Shown: positions 35,279 through 43,953, numbered from the stretch's first letter. The stretch is DNA of 64,000 nt from Flavonifractor sp. An112 (GCF_002161085.1 NZ_NFLU01000008.1:62001-126000), one strand, 5' to 3'. Program-made: numbers and translations. Notes: generated from the letters alone by a model not told the origin.

Positions 35279-35785
35279 TCAATGGACCGTGATGGACTGG
35301 GCAATGTCCTCGAAGTCGTCGTCATAGTCGCCGGAGACGCTGGTAAAGGTGATCACATCCGTAAAATCCTTGCCGAACAGATAATACTGGGTGCCCACCA
35401 TCTCCACGCCGTTCATGCCGACGCCATAGGAGCACACGATGGCGTCGACGCCCCCCACCGTGGTTTTCTCAAAGGACCGCATTCCATTGTAAGCTTCAAA
35501 GGAAGAGGTATAGTAGCTGTCGATCATGCCGGCGTCGTAGTTGTCGATGCTGTCTGCTCCGCTTTTGAGGATGTTGATATTGTCGGTCCGCTCCGGGTAG
35601 CCGGGGCAGTAGATGATGGGGAAGGAACCGCTCTCGTCCACCTCATAGCCCTCCGGCAGTTCAATGGACACATGGTCGTAGGTGTAGACATTTCCTACAA
35701 GGCCGTCACCGCCGCCGGAGCAACCGGCCAGCGCCGCCAGGCACATCAGCATAGCCACTGCCACACACAGGGTACGTCTTTTCAT
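35279..35785 (-). CDS. Small predicted lipoprotein of unknown function
   Basis: A 168-residue protein with a lipoprotein signal: MKRRTLCVAVAMLMCLAALAGCSG, Cys at the lipobox. The mature part has VSIELPEGYEVDESGSFPIIYCPGYPE and a C-terminal FTSVSGDYDDDFEDIAQSI, a pattern seen in uncharacterised Firmicute lipoproteins that measure as PsbP/Mog1-like folds; that fold suggestion is tentative. The start at 35785 follows GGAGAG at good distance. It is monocistronic, between a bidirectional terminator and spoIVA's stop. Confidence 0.78.
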   Translation of the reverse strand: MKRRTLCVAVAMLMCLAALAGCSGGGDGLVGNVYTYDHVSIELPEGYEVDESGSFPIIYCPGYPERTDNINILKSGADSIDNYDAGMIDSYYTSSFEAYNGMRSFEKTTVGGVDAIVCSYGVGMNGVEMVGTQYYLFGKDFTDVITFTSVSGDYDDDFEDIAQSITVH

Positions 35786-35885
35786 TGGTATCTCTCCTTC
35801 TTCTCTTTCTGGGTCCTCTCCGGCTGTTATCATACAACATTTCCCAGTCCGAAGCAAGATGTACCGGCCATGCTCCCGCCTTTTC

Positions 35886-37364
35886 TTACAGGATGATGCA
35901 GATCAGCCCGCCGGAGCCCTCGTTGATGATGCGCTGGAGGGTCTCCTGCAGCTTGGACCGGGCGTCCTCCGGCATCCGCTTGAGCTTGGCGTTCAGATCC
36001 TCGCTGACCAGCTCGTGGAAGGACTTGCCGAAGATGTTGGACTGCCAGATGGCCTTGGTGTCCCCCTCGAACTCCTGAAGCAGGAAGTTGACCATCTCTT
36101 CGCTCTGCTTCTCGTTGCCCACAATGGGAGAGACCTCGGTCTCGATATCGGCCCGGATCATATGTATGGAGGGGGCCGAGGCTTTGAGGCGCACCCCGTA
36201 CCGGCCGCCCTGGCGGACGATTTCAGGCTCCTCCAGCACCAGCTCGTCGGTGCCGGGCACCACGATGCCGTAGCCGGTGGCCTTCACCTCCTCCAGAGCG
36301 CCCGCCACCTTGTCGTACTCGGCCTTGATCCGGGACAGGCGGCTCAAAAGCTCCAGCAGGTCCCCATCGTCGTGGATGGTGAAGCCGGACTGCTGGGACA
36401 GGGTGTCGTAGAAGAGGCTGCGGGGCAGCTCCAGGTCGGCGGCGGCCAGACCGGTGCCCAGATTCATGGAGGTGACCTGGGCACGGCTCACCGTGTCGCA
36501 CTCCCCCATGGCGGCCACCGTGCTCTCCACGTCCCGGATGCGGCGCATTCCCTTGGCGCTCTCCCGGATAGCGGCGTACAGTCCGTGTTTGATGGGGTGA
36601 TCCCAGGGCAGGGCATCCACCCAGGGGGGCAGAAACAGGTCCAGCTCCTTCACCGGGAACTCGTACAGCACCCCCTTGATGATGCCGGTCACTGCCTCCT
36701 CCTCCAGCTCCAGGCAGTTGACGCACACACAGGTCACGTCGTACCGGGAGGCGATGTCCGCCCGGATGGCCTGAGCCCGCTCCGACCGGGGCTGGGCGGA
36801 GTTGAGCACCACCAGGAAGGGCTTGCCCAGCTCCTTCAGCTCGGTGATGACCCGCTCCTCCGCCTCCAGGTAGTCCTCCCGTGGAATGTCGGTAACGGTA
36901 CCGTCGGTGGTGACCACGATGCCGATGGTGGAGTGCTCGGCAATGACCTTCCTGGTGCCGATCTCGGCGGCCTCCGTCATGGGGATGGGCTCCGGGAACC
37001 AGGGTGTGGTCACCATCCGGGGCACGTCGTCCTCCAGAGAGCCCACCGCCCCGGGCACCAGATAGCCCACGCAGTCGATGAGCCGCACCTTGAAGGTGGC
37101 CCCGCTGTCCATGGTGACCTCCACCGCCTCCTCGGGGACGAATTTGGGCTCGGCGGTCATAATGGTGCGGCCCGAGCCGCTCTGGGGCAGCTCATCCTTG
37201 GCCCGCTCCCGGCGGTAGACGTTCTCGATGCCCGGGATGACCATGGTCTCCATGAACCGCTTGATGAACGTGGATTTTCCAGTCCGCACCGGCCCCACCA
37301 CGCCGATATAGATATCTCCCTCGGTCCGCAGGGCGATATCCTCATAGAGCTTGCGTTGTTCCAC
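35886..37364 (-). CDS. spoIVA: Stage IV sporulation protein A
   Basis: A 492-residue cytoskeletal ATPase that polymerises on the forespore surface and forms the basement layer of the spore coat. The Walker A motif GPVRTGKST, DCVGYLVPGA Walker B region and the middle and C-terminal domains of SpoIVA (LKASAPSIHMIRADIETEVSPIVG ... GSGGLICIIL) are intact, including the conserved hydrophobic C terminus that contacts SpoVM. GTG at 37364 is preferred over TTG at 37370 because AGGAGG lies eight bases before it and the protein then starts as in Bacillus. A SigE-like promoter is seen upstream. Its partner SpoVM is encoded at 45621. Confidence 0.97.
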   Translation of the reverse strand: MEQRKLYEDIALRTEGDIYIGVVGPVRTGKSTFIKRFMETMVIPGIENVYRRERAKDELPQSGSGRTIMTAEPKFVPEEAVEVTMDSGATFKVRLIDCVGYLVPGAVGSLEDDVPRMVTTPWFPEPIPMTEAAEIGTRKVIAEHSTIGIVVTTDGTVTDIPREDYLEAEERVITELKELGKPFLVVLNSAQPRSERAQAIRADIASRYDVTCVCVNCLELEEEAVTGIIKGVLYEFPVKELDLFLPPWVDALPWDHPIKHGLYAAIRESAKGMRRIRDVESTVAAMGECDTVSRAQVTSMNLGTGLAAADLELPRSLFYDTLSQQSGFTIHDDGDLLELLSRLSRIKAEYDKVAGALEEVKATGYGIVVPGTDELVLEEPEIVRQGGRYGVRLKASAPSIHMIRADIETEVSPIVGNEKQSEEMVNFLLQEFEGDTKAIWQSNIFGKSFHELVSEDLNAKLKRMPEDARSKLQETLQRIINEGSGGLICIIL

Positions 37365-37412
37365 TGGCAATTCCTCCTTCGGCCATGTTAAGCCGGCGTT
37401 TTCTCTACATAG

Positions 37413-37436
37413 GTATGGGGATAAGCCGTGGAATAT
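37413..37436 (-). promoter_or_regulatory. SigE-like promoter of spoIVA
   Basis: On the minus strand ATATT (37436-37432) and CATAC (37417-37413) are 14 bases apart, the spacing and core of mother-cell SigE promoters. spoIVA is SigE-dependent in Bacillus. Confidence 0.55.
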
Positions 37437-37470
37437 GCCTGGAGGCGAGTCCGCCGTACAGACAGCAAAA

Positions 37471-37490
37471 GAGCGCGCCGAAGCGCGCTC
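37471..37490 (-). terminator. Terminator of the C69 peptidase gene
   Basis: GAGCGCGC-CGAA-GCGCGCTC, followed by TTTTGC on the minus strand. Confidence 0.82.
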
Positions 37491-37508
37491 CTTTGCGGGA
37501 AAGCTGGA

Positions 37509-39218
37509 TTACAGCTGGTTGGCGAAGTCCATGGGGACGTAGGTCAGGCCGTCCTTGGCGTAGCAGTAGTGGGTCAGCTCGATATCGTCGCCGCCCGCCA
37601 CCTTGCAGGTGTAGCTCTCCAGGGTGAGGGTGTAGGTGGTGGTGCCCTTGGTGAGCGTGACGGTGCTGTCGGCGCCGTTCCAGGTGACGGTGTAACCCTT
37701 GGCCTCGGCCACCTCACGCACCGGCACATCGGCCAGGAAGGTGGTGGGGGTCTTGCCGGCGGCCAGGCCGGTGTTGTGCATCATGGTGGTGAGCAGCTTG
37801 GCGTACAGGTTGTCGGACAGGGTCATCTCATGTTCGGCCATGTCGATACCCAGCTGGGTCACATAGGCGTCGCCAGCGGCCCGGCTCTCCTGGTACTTGG
37901 CCATGACGATGGGGGCCTGCTCCAGCATGGTCTCGTACATCAGGCCCTCCTGCAGCTTCCAGAAGTCCTTCACGCCCTGGCCGTACAGGGTGCGGTCCTG
38001 CTCAGCGATGGTGCAAATGCGCTTAAACATCCAGAAGGCGCCGGCGGGATCGTAGGTGTCTCCGTCCACCTTGTAGGCGTCGGCGGTGTCGGTGATGCCG
38101 GAGAAGAAGGGAATGAACACGGAATGCTCAGCGTTGCCCAGGGCCAGCCAGTCAATGGAGGAGCAGTAGGCAGGCCAGTCGGGGAAGGTCTGGAGGATGT
38201 GGATCTGAGAGGAGCGCTCGGTGCCGATGACACGGTTCTCCTCCTGGCCGGGCAGGGTCACATCCAGGGGGGTGTCCTCATAGCGGCTGCGGTAGATGTC
38301 CATGACGGTGAGGACGCTCACCTTCTCATCGGGGCTGTAGAACAGCGGATAGAAGGTGTTGGTGTCGTACTCGCCCACCTGGGAAGGCGCCAGGATCTTC
38401 ATGCCCATCCAGTTGCGCATATTGTTGTAGTCCTCGCGGGTGTTGTTGGTGACGCTCTTGGCCAGATGATAGAGGTCCCCCTCCTTCACCGCCAGACCCA
38501 GCTGGTCGATGAGCTCAAACAGGCCGTCGGAGTAGATGTAGCCGTCCTCGGGGGTGGCCTTGGGGTCCACCAGGCCGATCATGTTCTGGTTGCCAAAGAC
38601 CGCCACCTTGTCGTCGGGCATCTTCATGGCGCAGTACTGATGGCCGCCGTAGATCTCCACGATCCAGGCTTCGTTCTGATCGGTGATCATGACGGTGTTG
38701 CCTTCCTCGGAGCCGTACTGGTCCACATAGCCCAGCAGCACGTCCACGGCTTCACGGGCGTTGGTGGACACGGCGGCCACGGAGGCGGCCAGAATGGCCT
38801 CACGCAGACCGGGCTCCACGAAGGGATCGGCCTTCTCCCAGGCCTCGCAGGTGGAGGTGGACACGGTGGCGGAAATGCTCACGCCGTACTCGTTGGTGCA
38901 GGAGCCGGGATACATTCCGTCGTCTCCCCGGGTATAATCGGGCACATAGGTGTACTTGTAGGTGGTGTCCGGCAGGGGGATCTTGAAGCCGGTGGCGGTG
39001 TCCTCGATGTAGCGGCCGGGCACGTTCTCCACCCGGGGCTGCACCATGAACATCTTATTGTAATCGCCCTGGCTCTGGTCCTCACTGCGGGCGATGATAT
39101 AGGTCCCCTGGTCACTGACGTCCTTGCCCACATAGACGCCGGTACAGGCCAGCGCGCTGGTGCTCAGCAGCACAGTGCCCGCCAGCGCAGCAGACAGGAT
39201 GCGAAAGGACTTTTTCAT
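37509..39218 (-). CDS. Secreted C69-family dipeptidase with C-terminal copper-amine-oxidase-like domain
   Basis: A 569-residue secreted peptidase. The signal peptide ends ALA and the next residue is the nucleophile, Cys25 (ALACTGVYVGKDVSDQG), as in the Ntn-hydrolase family C69 where removal of the leader activates the enzyme. The body has GSCTNEYGVSISATVS, EAWIVEIYGGHQY and NWMGMKILAPSQVGEY-type blocks of PepD-like dipeptidases. The last 75 residues (FLADVPVREVAEAKGYTVTWNG ... TVTLTKGTTTYTLTLE) match the stress-related copper-amine-oxidase N-terminal-like domain that Clostridia place on surface proteins. Start at 39218 follows AAGGAG. It is monocistronic. Confidence 0.88.
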   Translation of the reverse strand: MKKSFRILSAALAGTVLLSTSALACTGVYVGKDVSDQGTYIIARSEDQSQGDYNKMFMVQPRVENVPGRYIEDTATGFKIPLPDTTYKYTYVPDYTRGDDGMYPGSCTNEYGVSISATVSTSTCEAWEKADPFVEPGLREAILAASVAAVSTNAREAVDVLLGYVDQYGSEEGNTVMITDQNEAWIVEIYGGHQYCAMKMPDDKVAVFGNQNMIGLVDPKATPEDGYIYSDGLFELIDQLGLAVKEGDLYHLAKSVTNNTREDYNNMRNWMGMKILAPSQVGEYDTNTFYPLFYSPDEKVSVLTVMDIYRSRYEDTPLDVTLPGQEENRVIGTERSSQIHILQTFPDWPAYCSSIDWLALGNAEHSVFIPFFSGITDTADAYKVDGDTYDPAGAFWMFKRICTIAEQDRTLYGQGVKDFWKLQEGLMYETMLEQAPIVMAKYQESRAAGDAYVTQLGIDMAEHEMTLSDNLYAKLLTTMMHNTGLAAGKTPTTFLADVPVREVAEAKGYTVTWNGADSTVTLTKGTTTYTLTLESYTCKVAGGDDIELTHYCYAKDGLTYVPMDFANQL

Positions 39219-39321
39219 GGTCGTACACATCTCCTTCTTTTGTGATTCGAGTCCGGGGTCCCGCGAAAAAAACAACCTCCCTTCTTTCCATCGGATTCCG
39301 GATGTTTCCTGTCATAAACAA

Positions 39322-39350
39322 ATAGTTGCACAAAAGTAACGGTTTGTCAA
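39322..39350 (-). promoter_or_regulatory. Promoter of the C69 peptidase gene
   Basis: Minus strand TTGACA (39350-39345), 17-base spacer, AACTAT (39327-39322); the -10 is weak. It stands about 105 bases before the start codon. Confidence 0.55.
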
Positions 39351-39383
39351 CACAGAAAATTGTAAGTATCTCCAATTCATGAC

Positions 39384-39424
39384 AAAAAGGCGAGCGCTCC
39401 CACAAATTTTGTGGGAGCGCTCGC
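39384..39424 (-). terminator. Terminator of the fprA operon
   Basis: GCGAGCGCTCCCACA/TGTGGGAGCGCTCGC, 15 base pairs, followed on the minus strand by CCTTTTTG. Confidence 0.92.
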
Positions 39425-39432
39425 TTGGGTCG

Positions 39433-40644
39433 TTACTGCATGGATTCCACAATGGAGTCAGCCAGAGACTCCAGCTCGGCAGCCTTGTCGGCGTGGAGCG
39501 AGGAGGCGATGGACAGACGGTCATTGAGGACGGTCATGTTCTTGAGCTCCTCATCCACGAACTTCTGCATCAGATCGCCGGACTTGGGAGCCCAGGAGCC
39601 GTTCTCGATGAGGGCGAAGGTACGGTTCTGGAGGTTGAGGCCCTTCAGGTGCATGAGATAGTCGTGCATCACGGGGTAGATGCCCAGGTTGTAGGTGACG
39701 CTGGCCAGCACGATGTGGCTCAGCCGGAAGGACTCGCTGACCAGGTAGGACACATGGGTGTTGGATACGTCATACACCCACACGTTGGTGACGCCCTTCT
39801 CGCACAGCTTGGCGGCCAGGGCCTGGGCAGCGGCCTCGGTGTTACCGTACATGGAGGCGTAAGCGATCATGACGCCCTTCTCCTCCGGCTCGTAGCGGCT
39901 CCACTTGTCGTACTTGTCGATGAAGTAGCCCAGATCCTTCCTCCATACGGGACCGTGGAGGGGGCAGATGTACTTGATCTGGTCCAGAATGGTACCGGCC
40001 TTCTTGAGCAGCAGCTGGATGTGGGGGCCGTACTTGCCCACGATGTTGGTGAGGTAGCGGCGGGCGTCGTCGATCCAGTCCCGGTCGAAGTTGACCTCGT
40101 CGGCAAACAGCTTGCCATCCAGAGCCCCGAAGGAGCCGAAGGCGTCGGCGGAGAAGAGAACGCCGTTGGTGGTGTCGAAGGTAACCATGGCCTCAGGCCA
40201 GTGGACCATGGGGGCCGCCACGAAGGTGACAGTGTGCTTGCCGAAGGTCTGGGTGTCCCCCTCCTTCACCTCGATGAGCGCATGGCCGTCGATCTGGAAG
40301 CCGAACTGGCGCATGAAGAGGAAGGACTTCTCGGTGGAAATCACCTTCACCTGGGGCCAGCGCAGCAGGATCTCCTCGATGGAGGCGCCGTGGTCAGGCT
40401 CCATGTGGTTGATGACCAGGTAGTCCAGGGGCCGCTCCCCCAGCAGATGCTCCACGTTCTCCAGCAGCTGGCGGCAGGCGGACCAGTCCACGGTGTCAAA
40501 GAGGACGGTCTTTTCGTCCAGCAGCAGATAGGCGTTGTAGCTGACGCCCCGGGGAATGGGATGGATGTTTTCAAACAGGTGGAGCCGGTGGTCGTTGGCA
40601 CCCACCCAGTACAGATCTTCCGTCACATTGCGGACACAATACAT
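39433..40644 (-). CDS. fprA: Type A flavoprotein (flavodiiron protein)
   Basis: A 403-residue cytoplasmic flavodiiron protein that reduces O2 to water (or NO to N2O). The N-terminal beta-lactamase-like domain has the diiron ligands in NHMEPDHG (HxExD), PMVHWPE and SADAFGSFG, and LHGPVWR. The C-terminal flavodoxin domain starts near residue 255 with MIAYASMYGNTEAAA and has ENGSWAPKSGDLM. Electrons normally come from rubredoxin. The upstream cotranscribed gene (19 bases apart) encodes a dehydrogenase with a rubredoxin tail, a direct candidate donor. AAGGAGGGAC precedes the ATG. Confidence 0.95.
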   Translation of the reverse strand: MYCVRNVTEDLYWVGANDHRLHLFENIHPIPRGVSYNAYLLLDEKTVLFDTVDWSACRQLLENVEHLLGERPLDYLVINHMEPDHGASIEEILLRWPQVKVISTEKSFLFMRQFGFQIDGHALIEVKEGDTQTFGKHTVTFVAAPMVHWPEAMVTFDTTNGVLFSADAFGSFGALDGKLFADEVNFDRDWIDDARRYLTNIVGKYGPHIQLLLKKAGTILDQIKYICPLHGPVWRKDLGYFIDKYDKWSRYEPEEKGVMIAYASMYGNTEAAAQALAAKLCEKGVTNVWVYDVSNTHVSYLVSESFRLSHIVLASVTYNLGIYPVMHDYLMHLKGLNLQNRTFALIENGSWAPKSGDLMQKFVDEELKNMTVLNDRLSIASSLHADKAAELESLADSIVESMQ

Positions 40645-40663
40645 GATAGTCCCTCCTTCTTAC

Positions 40664-42574
40664 TCAGGCTTCAATGAACATATCCTTGCCCTCGGCGCAC
40701 TCGGGGCACACCCACTCCTCGGGCAGGTTTTCAAACAGGGTGCCGGGGGCCACTTCGGCGTCTGGGTCGCCCAGCTCGGGCACGTACTCGTAGCCGCAGC
40801 CGCCGCAAACATACCGCTTGCCGATTGGCTCGGGCTTGGGAGGCGCGGGGCGCTTCATCTTCACCATGGGAGGCGCAGGCTGCTTCTCCCCGGTGTCCAG
40901 GGCGGCGGCCAGCAGAGGCAGGATTTCGTTGACGTCGCCCACGATGCCATAGTCACAGTTCTTGAAGATGGGTGCGTTGCCGTTCTTGTTGATGGCCACG
41001 ATGGTGGAGGCGTCCTTGATGCCCTTCAGGTGCTGGATGGCACCCGAGATGCCGCAGGCGATGTACAGATTGCCCTTGAACTTCTGGCCGGACATACCCA
41101 CATACCGGTCCAGGGGCACATACTTCAGGGTCTCGGCCACCGGGCGGGAGGAGCCAATGGCGGCGCCGGCGGCCTTAGCCAGGTTCTCAATGAGCTTCAT
41201 GTTCTTCTTGTCCCCGATGCCCTGACCGGCGGAAACCACACGCTCGGCCTGGCTGATGGGGGTATCCAGGGGGATGCCCACGGTAAAGTCGTGGCCGTCC
41301 TTCTTCAGGTGCTCCACCAGAGCGTTGACCTGATCGGCGGCGCTCCCCTCCTTCAGCAGGATGCGCTTGCGCACGCCGGTGACGGGGGCGGGCTTCTTGG
41401 GCCGGCTGGAGGAGCCGCCCTCGCTCTTGGGGGGCTTGCCCAGGATGGCGGAGGAGATGACCACCCGCTGGATCTCGTTGGTGCCCTCGTAGATGGTGGT
41501 GATCTTGGCGTCCCGGTACATCCGCTCCACGTCCATGCCCTTGAGGAAGCCGGTGCCGCCGAAGATCTGGACGGCGTCGTTGGTGACCTCCAGGGCGATG
41601 TCGGAGGCATACATCTTGGCCATGGCGGACTCGGTGCCGTAGGGCTCGTGGTGCTCCTTCAGATCGGCGGCGGAGTAGACCAGCAGCCGGGCGCAGCGGA
41701 GCTTGGTGGCCATATCGGCCAGCTTGAAGCCGATGGACTGGTTGAAGCCGATGGGCTTGCCGAACTGGACACGCTCCTTGGCGTATTCCACGGCGGCCTC
41801 ATAGGCCCCCTGGGCGATACCCAGCGCCTGGGCCGCGATGCCGATGCGTCCGCCGTCCAGGGTGGACATGGCGATCTTGAAGCCCTGGCCCTCCTTGCCC
41901 AGCAGGTTCTCCTTGGGTACCTTCACATCGTTGAAGATCAGCTCAGCGGTGGAGGAGGAACGAATGCCCATCTTGTCGTAGTGGTCGCCGAAGGTGAAGC
42001 CCTCCCAGCCCTTCTCCACGATGAAGGCGGAGATGCCCCGGGTGCCGATGTCGGGGGTGGTCACAGCAAAGACCACATAAGTATCTGCCTTGGGGGCGTT
42101 GGTGATGAAGATCTTGCCGCCGTTGAGGAGCCAGTGGTCCCCCTTGTCCACGGCGGTGGTCTCAGTGCCGCCGGCATCCGAGCCGGCGTTGGGCTCGGTG
42201 AGGCCAAAGGCGCCGATCTTCTCGCCCTTTGCCAGGGGCACCAGGTACTTCTGCTTCTGCTCCTCAGTACCGTAGGCGAAGATGGGCCAGGAGCCCAGGG
42301 ACACGTGGGCCGACAGGATGACGCCGGTGCCGCCGTCCACCCGGGACAGTTCCTCCACCGCGATGGCGTAGCTCAGGGCGTCCAGTTCGGCGCCGCCGTA
42401 CTCCTTGGGATAGGGGATGCCCATGAGCCCCATCTCCCCCAGCTTCTTGATGGCCTCGTCGGGAAAGAGATTTTCCTTGTCCATCAGGAAGGCCTGGGGC
42501 TTCACCTCCGCCTCAGCGAAGGCCCGGATCTGAGCCCGCAGGGCCTCGTGTTGTTCCGTGGTCTTAAACAGCAT
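40664..42574 (-). CDS. Acyl-CoA dehydrogenase / EtfA C-domain / rubredoxin triple fusion
   Basis: A 636-residue fusion. Residues 1-378 are a complete acyl-CoA dehydrogenase with FGLTEPNAGSD, WLLNGGKIFITN and the catalytic Glu363 in IYEGTNEIQR. Residues about 420-560 are the FAD-binding C-terminal domain of electron transfer flavoprotein alpha (AERVVSAGQGIG, VGMSGQ, YIACGISGAIQHL). After a Pro/Lys linker, residues 586-636 are a rubredoxin with Cys 590, 593, 623 and 626. Neither the EtfA N-domain nor EtfB is included. The order suggests electrons pass from acyl-CoA through two FADs to the Fe(Cys)4 site and on to FprA, encoded next. A Fur/PerR-like box lies at its promoter. Substrate chain length is not known; butyryl-CoA is plausible. 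Confidence 0.93.
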   Translation of the reverse strand: MLFKTTEQHEALRAQIRAFAEAEVKPQAFLMDKENLFPDEAIKKLGEMGLMGIPYPKEYGGAELDALSYAIAVEELSRVDGGTGVILSAHVSLGSWPIFAYGTEEQKQKYLVPLAKGEKIGAFGLTEPNAGSDAGGTETTAVDKGDHWLLNGGKIFITNAPKADTYVVFAVTTPDIGTRGISAFIVEKGWEGFTFGDHYDKMGIRSSSTAELIFNDVKVPKENLLGKEGQGFKIAMSTLDGGRIGIAAQALGIAQGAYEAAVEYAKERVQFGKPIGFNQSIGFKLADMATKLRCARLLVYSAADLKEHHEPYGTESAMAKMYASDIALEVTNDAVQIFGGTGFLKGMDVERMYRDAKITTIYEGTNEIQRVVISSAILGKPPKSEGGSSSRPKKPAPVTGVRKRILLKEGSAADQVNALVEHLKKDGHDFTVGIPLDTPISQAERVVSAGQGIGDKKNMKLIENLAKAAGAAIGSSRPVAETLKYVPLDRYVGMSGQKFKGNLYIACGISGAIQHLKGIKDASTIVAINKNGNAPIFKNCDYGIVGDVNEILPLLAAALDTGEKQPAPPMVKMKRPAPPKPEPIGKRYVCGGCGYEYVPELGDPDAEVAPGTLFENLPEEWVCPECAEGKDMFIEA

Positions 42575-42610
42575 GGTGTCGTCCTCCTTGTCTATATTTT
42601 TAATCAGTAA

Positions 42611-42664
42611 TGAGAATCATTATCTTCTATGGGCATATTAACACATCCTAACAGAGTATGTCAA
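42611..42664 (-). promoter_or_regulatory. Promoter with Fur/PerR-like box
   Basis: Minus strand TTGACA (42664-42659), 18-base spacer, TAATAT (42640-42635). AGATAATGATTCTCA (42625-42611) follows at about +1 and matches the 7-1-7 Fur box in 13 of 15 positions; PerR boxes are close relatives and cannot be excluded. It would make the dehydrogenase-rubredoxin and fprA genes respond to iron or peroxide. Confidence 0.7.
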
Positions 42665-42722
42665 TAGGAATTTCACCAATTTAACAAAATATTTCCCATG
42701 TGATTAACGGGGATTGAAATAA

Positions 42723-42759
42723 AAGGCGCGGACCGGCCTGTAGTACCGGTCCGCGCCTT
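42723..42759 (-). terminator. Terminator of the ArsR operon
   Basis: AAGGCGCGGACCGG/CCGGTCCGCGCCTT with a nine-base loop, then TTTTATTT on the minus strand. Confidence 0.9.
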
Positions 42760-42763
42760 CTGC

Positions 42764-43060
42764 TTATTGGGTACAGTATTGGTCTCTCAGCACCGCCATC
42801 AAGGCCTGAATGCGGTGATCTTTGATGGAATAGGTGACAAATTGGCCGTGCTTCTCTGCCTGGATCAGTCCCCCGTCCTTCAACTTGTGGAGATGCTGGG
42901 ACAGGGCGGGAGCGGTGATGTTGGGCACGCTCTCCCCCAGCTCCCCCACCGTCTTGGGTCCGTCCAGCAGGGCGCACAGGATGAGCAGCCGGTTCTCGTT
43001 GGCCATCTGGGCCATAAGCGAAGCGATGGTTTGGGCCTTTTCCCGCAGTTGTTCGTCCAT
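42764..43060 (-). CDS. ArsR/SmtB family regulator
   Basis: A 98-residue winged-helix repressor: MANENRLLILCALLDGPKTVGELGESVPNITAPALSQHLHKLKDGGLI is the standard DNA-binding unit. Metal-binding Cys pairs of ArsR or CadC are not obvious; there is a Cys in LLILCALL and one at the C terminus (YCTQ), so a thiol or metal signal is possible but unproven. It is the last gene of a three-gene unit with a ferredoxin and a membrane ferredoxin. A palindrome overlapping the start of transcription upstream of that unit is a likely operator. Confidence 0.9.
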   Translation of the reverse strand: MDEQLREKAQTIASLMAQMANENRLLILCALLDGPKTVGELGESVPNITAPALSQHLHKLKDGGLIQAEKHGQFVTYSIKDHRIQALMAVLRDQYCTQ

Positions 43061-43064
43061 ATGC

Positions 43065-43685
43065 TTACCTCCGGCAGCCGGAACAGGCGGCGCAGGCCCC
43101 CGCCGGGGCCTTGCCTGCCCGCAGGGTGCAGATCAGCTGGGTCATGGTGCCCATGGGGCAAAACACGCACCAGGTCCGGGGCTTAAAGAGCACCATAACG
43201 ATAAGGCCGATAAGGGTGGAGGTAAGCATGATGGAGTAGAACCCGAAGGCGAACTGGGCCACCCAGGGAGCAAAGAGGGTGCCGTGATAGGCCCAGTGCC
43301 AGGGCACCTGGAAGGTCCAGAACAGCTTGACGAACTCCCCAATGTCTCTGGCTCCCGCCCCTACCAGGTAAGTGGTAAAGAGCATCTGGAAAAACATCAC
43401 GAAGAAAAAGATGAGAAAGCCGTACCGGAAGGCTTTGGTCCGCATCCACCGGGGGGTGGGCTTGTTCCGGGACAGCTTCAGCCGCCCACCCAGCAGGGAC
43501 AGGAACTGCCCCCGGTCGCAGTAGCGGTTGCAGTACAGCTTGCTGCCGCCGAAGATGGCGATGAGCAGTGGCAGACAGAAGAAGATCATGCCCAGCCAGG
43601 CAAAGAGGATGTTGAAGAACCCCAATCCCAGATAGATGGGGGTGACGATCCACAGATAGTCGTACCAGTGTTTTTTCTTGTTCAT
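43065..43685 (-). CDS. NapH/NosR-like 4Fe-4S membrane protein
   Basis: A 206-residue membrane protein with four or five hydrophobic segments and two Cys groups: YCNRYCDRGQF near residue 52 and WCVFCPMGTMTQ near 172, the pattern of NapH/NosR/CcoG membrane ferredoxins, though the second group is reduced. The C-terminal GACAACSGCRR adds further cysteines. Such proteins pass electrons across or along the membrane. Its start overlaps the stop of the small ferredoxin gene upstream (ATGA), and the ArsR gene follows after four bases. Confidence 0.82.
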   Translation of the reverse strand: MNKKKHWYDYLWIVTPIYLGLGFFNILFAWLGMIFFCLPLLIAIFGGSKLYCNRYCDRGQFLSLLGGRLKLSRNKPTPRWMRTKAFRYGFLIFFFVMFFQMLFTTYLVGAGARDIGEFVKLFWTFQVPWHWAYHGTLFAPWVAQFAFGFYSIMLTSTLIGLIVMVLFKPRTWCVFCPMGTMTQLICTLRAGKAPAGACAACSGCRR

Positions 43686-43885
43686 GCGCCCACCTCCCGG
43701 TCCCGCAGTTCAATGGTGCCCGCCGGGCACTCTTTGGCGCACTTGCCGCAGCCCACGCACTTCTCCCGGTCCACTTGGGCAGTTACGCCCCGCCAGATGG
43801 AGATGGCTGACATGGGGCACACCTTTACACAACAGCCGCAGGCCACGCAGTGCTTCCCCACAGCGGCATAACGCTTCGACGCCAT
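43682..43885 (-). CDS. 2[4Fe-4S] ferredoxin
   Basis: A 67-residue ferredoxin with two CxxCxxCxxxCP motifs: CVACGCCVKVCP and CVGCGKCAKECP. It is soluble and the probable electron partner of the membrane protein encoded next. The start at 43885 follows AGGAGG; a promoter and a palindromic operator-like site lie directly upstream. Confidence 0.92.
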   Translation of the reverse strand: MASKRYAAVGKHCVACGCCVKVCPMSAISIWRGVTAQVDREKCVGCGKCAKECPAGTIELRDREVGA

Positions 43886-43906
43886 AGATCGTCCTCCTAG
43901 CAATTA

Positions 43907-43953
43907 AGTAATTAAGCAATTACTAATATAACAGAACAACCGCCGGAATGCAA
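43907..43953 (-). promoter_or_regulatory. Promoter and ArsR-type palindrome
   Basis: Minus strand TTGCAT (43953-43948), 17-base spacer, TATATT (43930-43925). Immediately downstream AGTAATT-GCTT-AATTACT (43924-43907) is a perfect dyad of the AT-rich kind bound by ArsR-family repressors, well placed to block transcription. Confidence 0.7.

Noticed and set aside
32928-35282. Open frame of 784 codons antisense to the molybdenum hydroxylase subunit
   Set aside because: Composition is typical of a shadow frame and no start signal precedes it.
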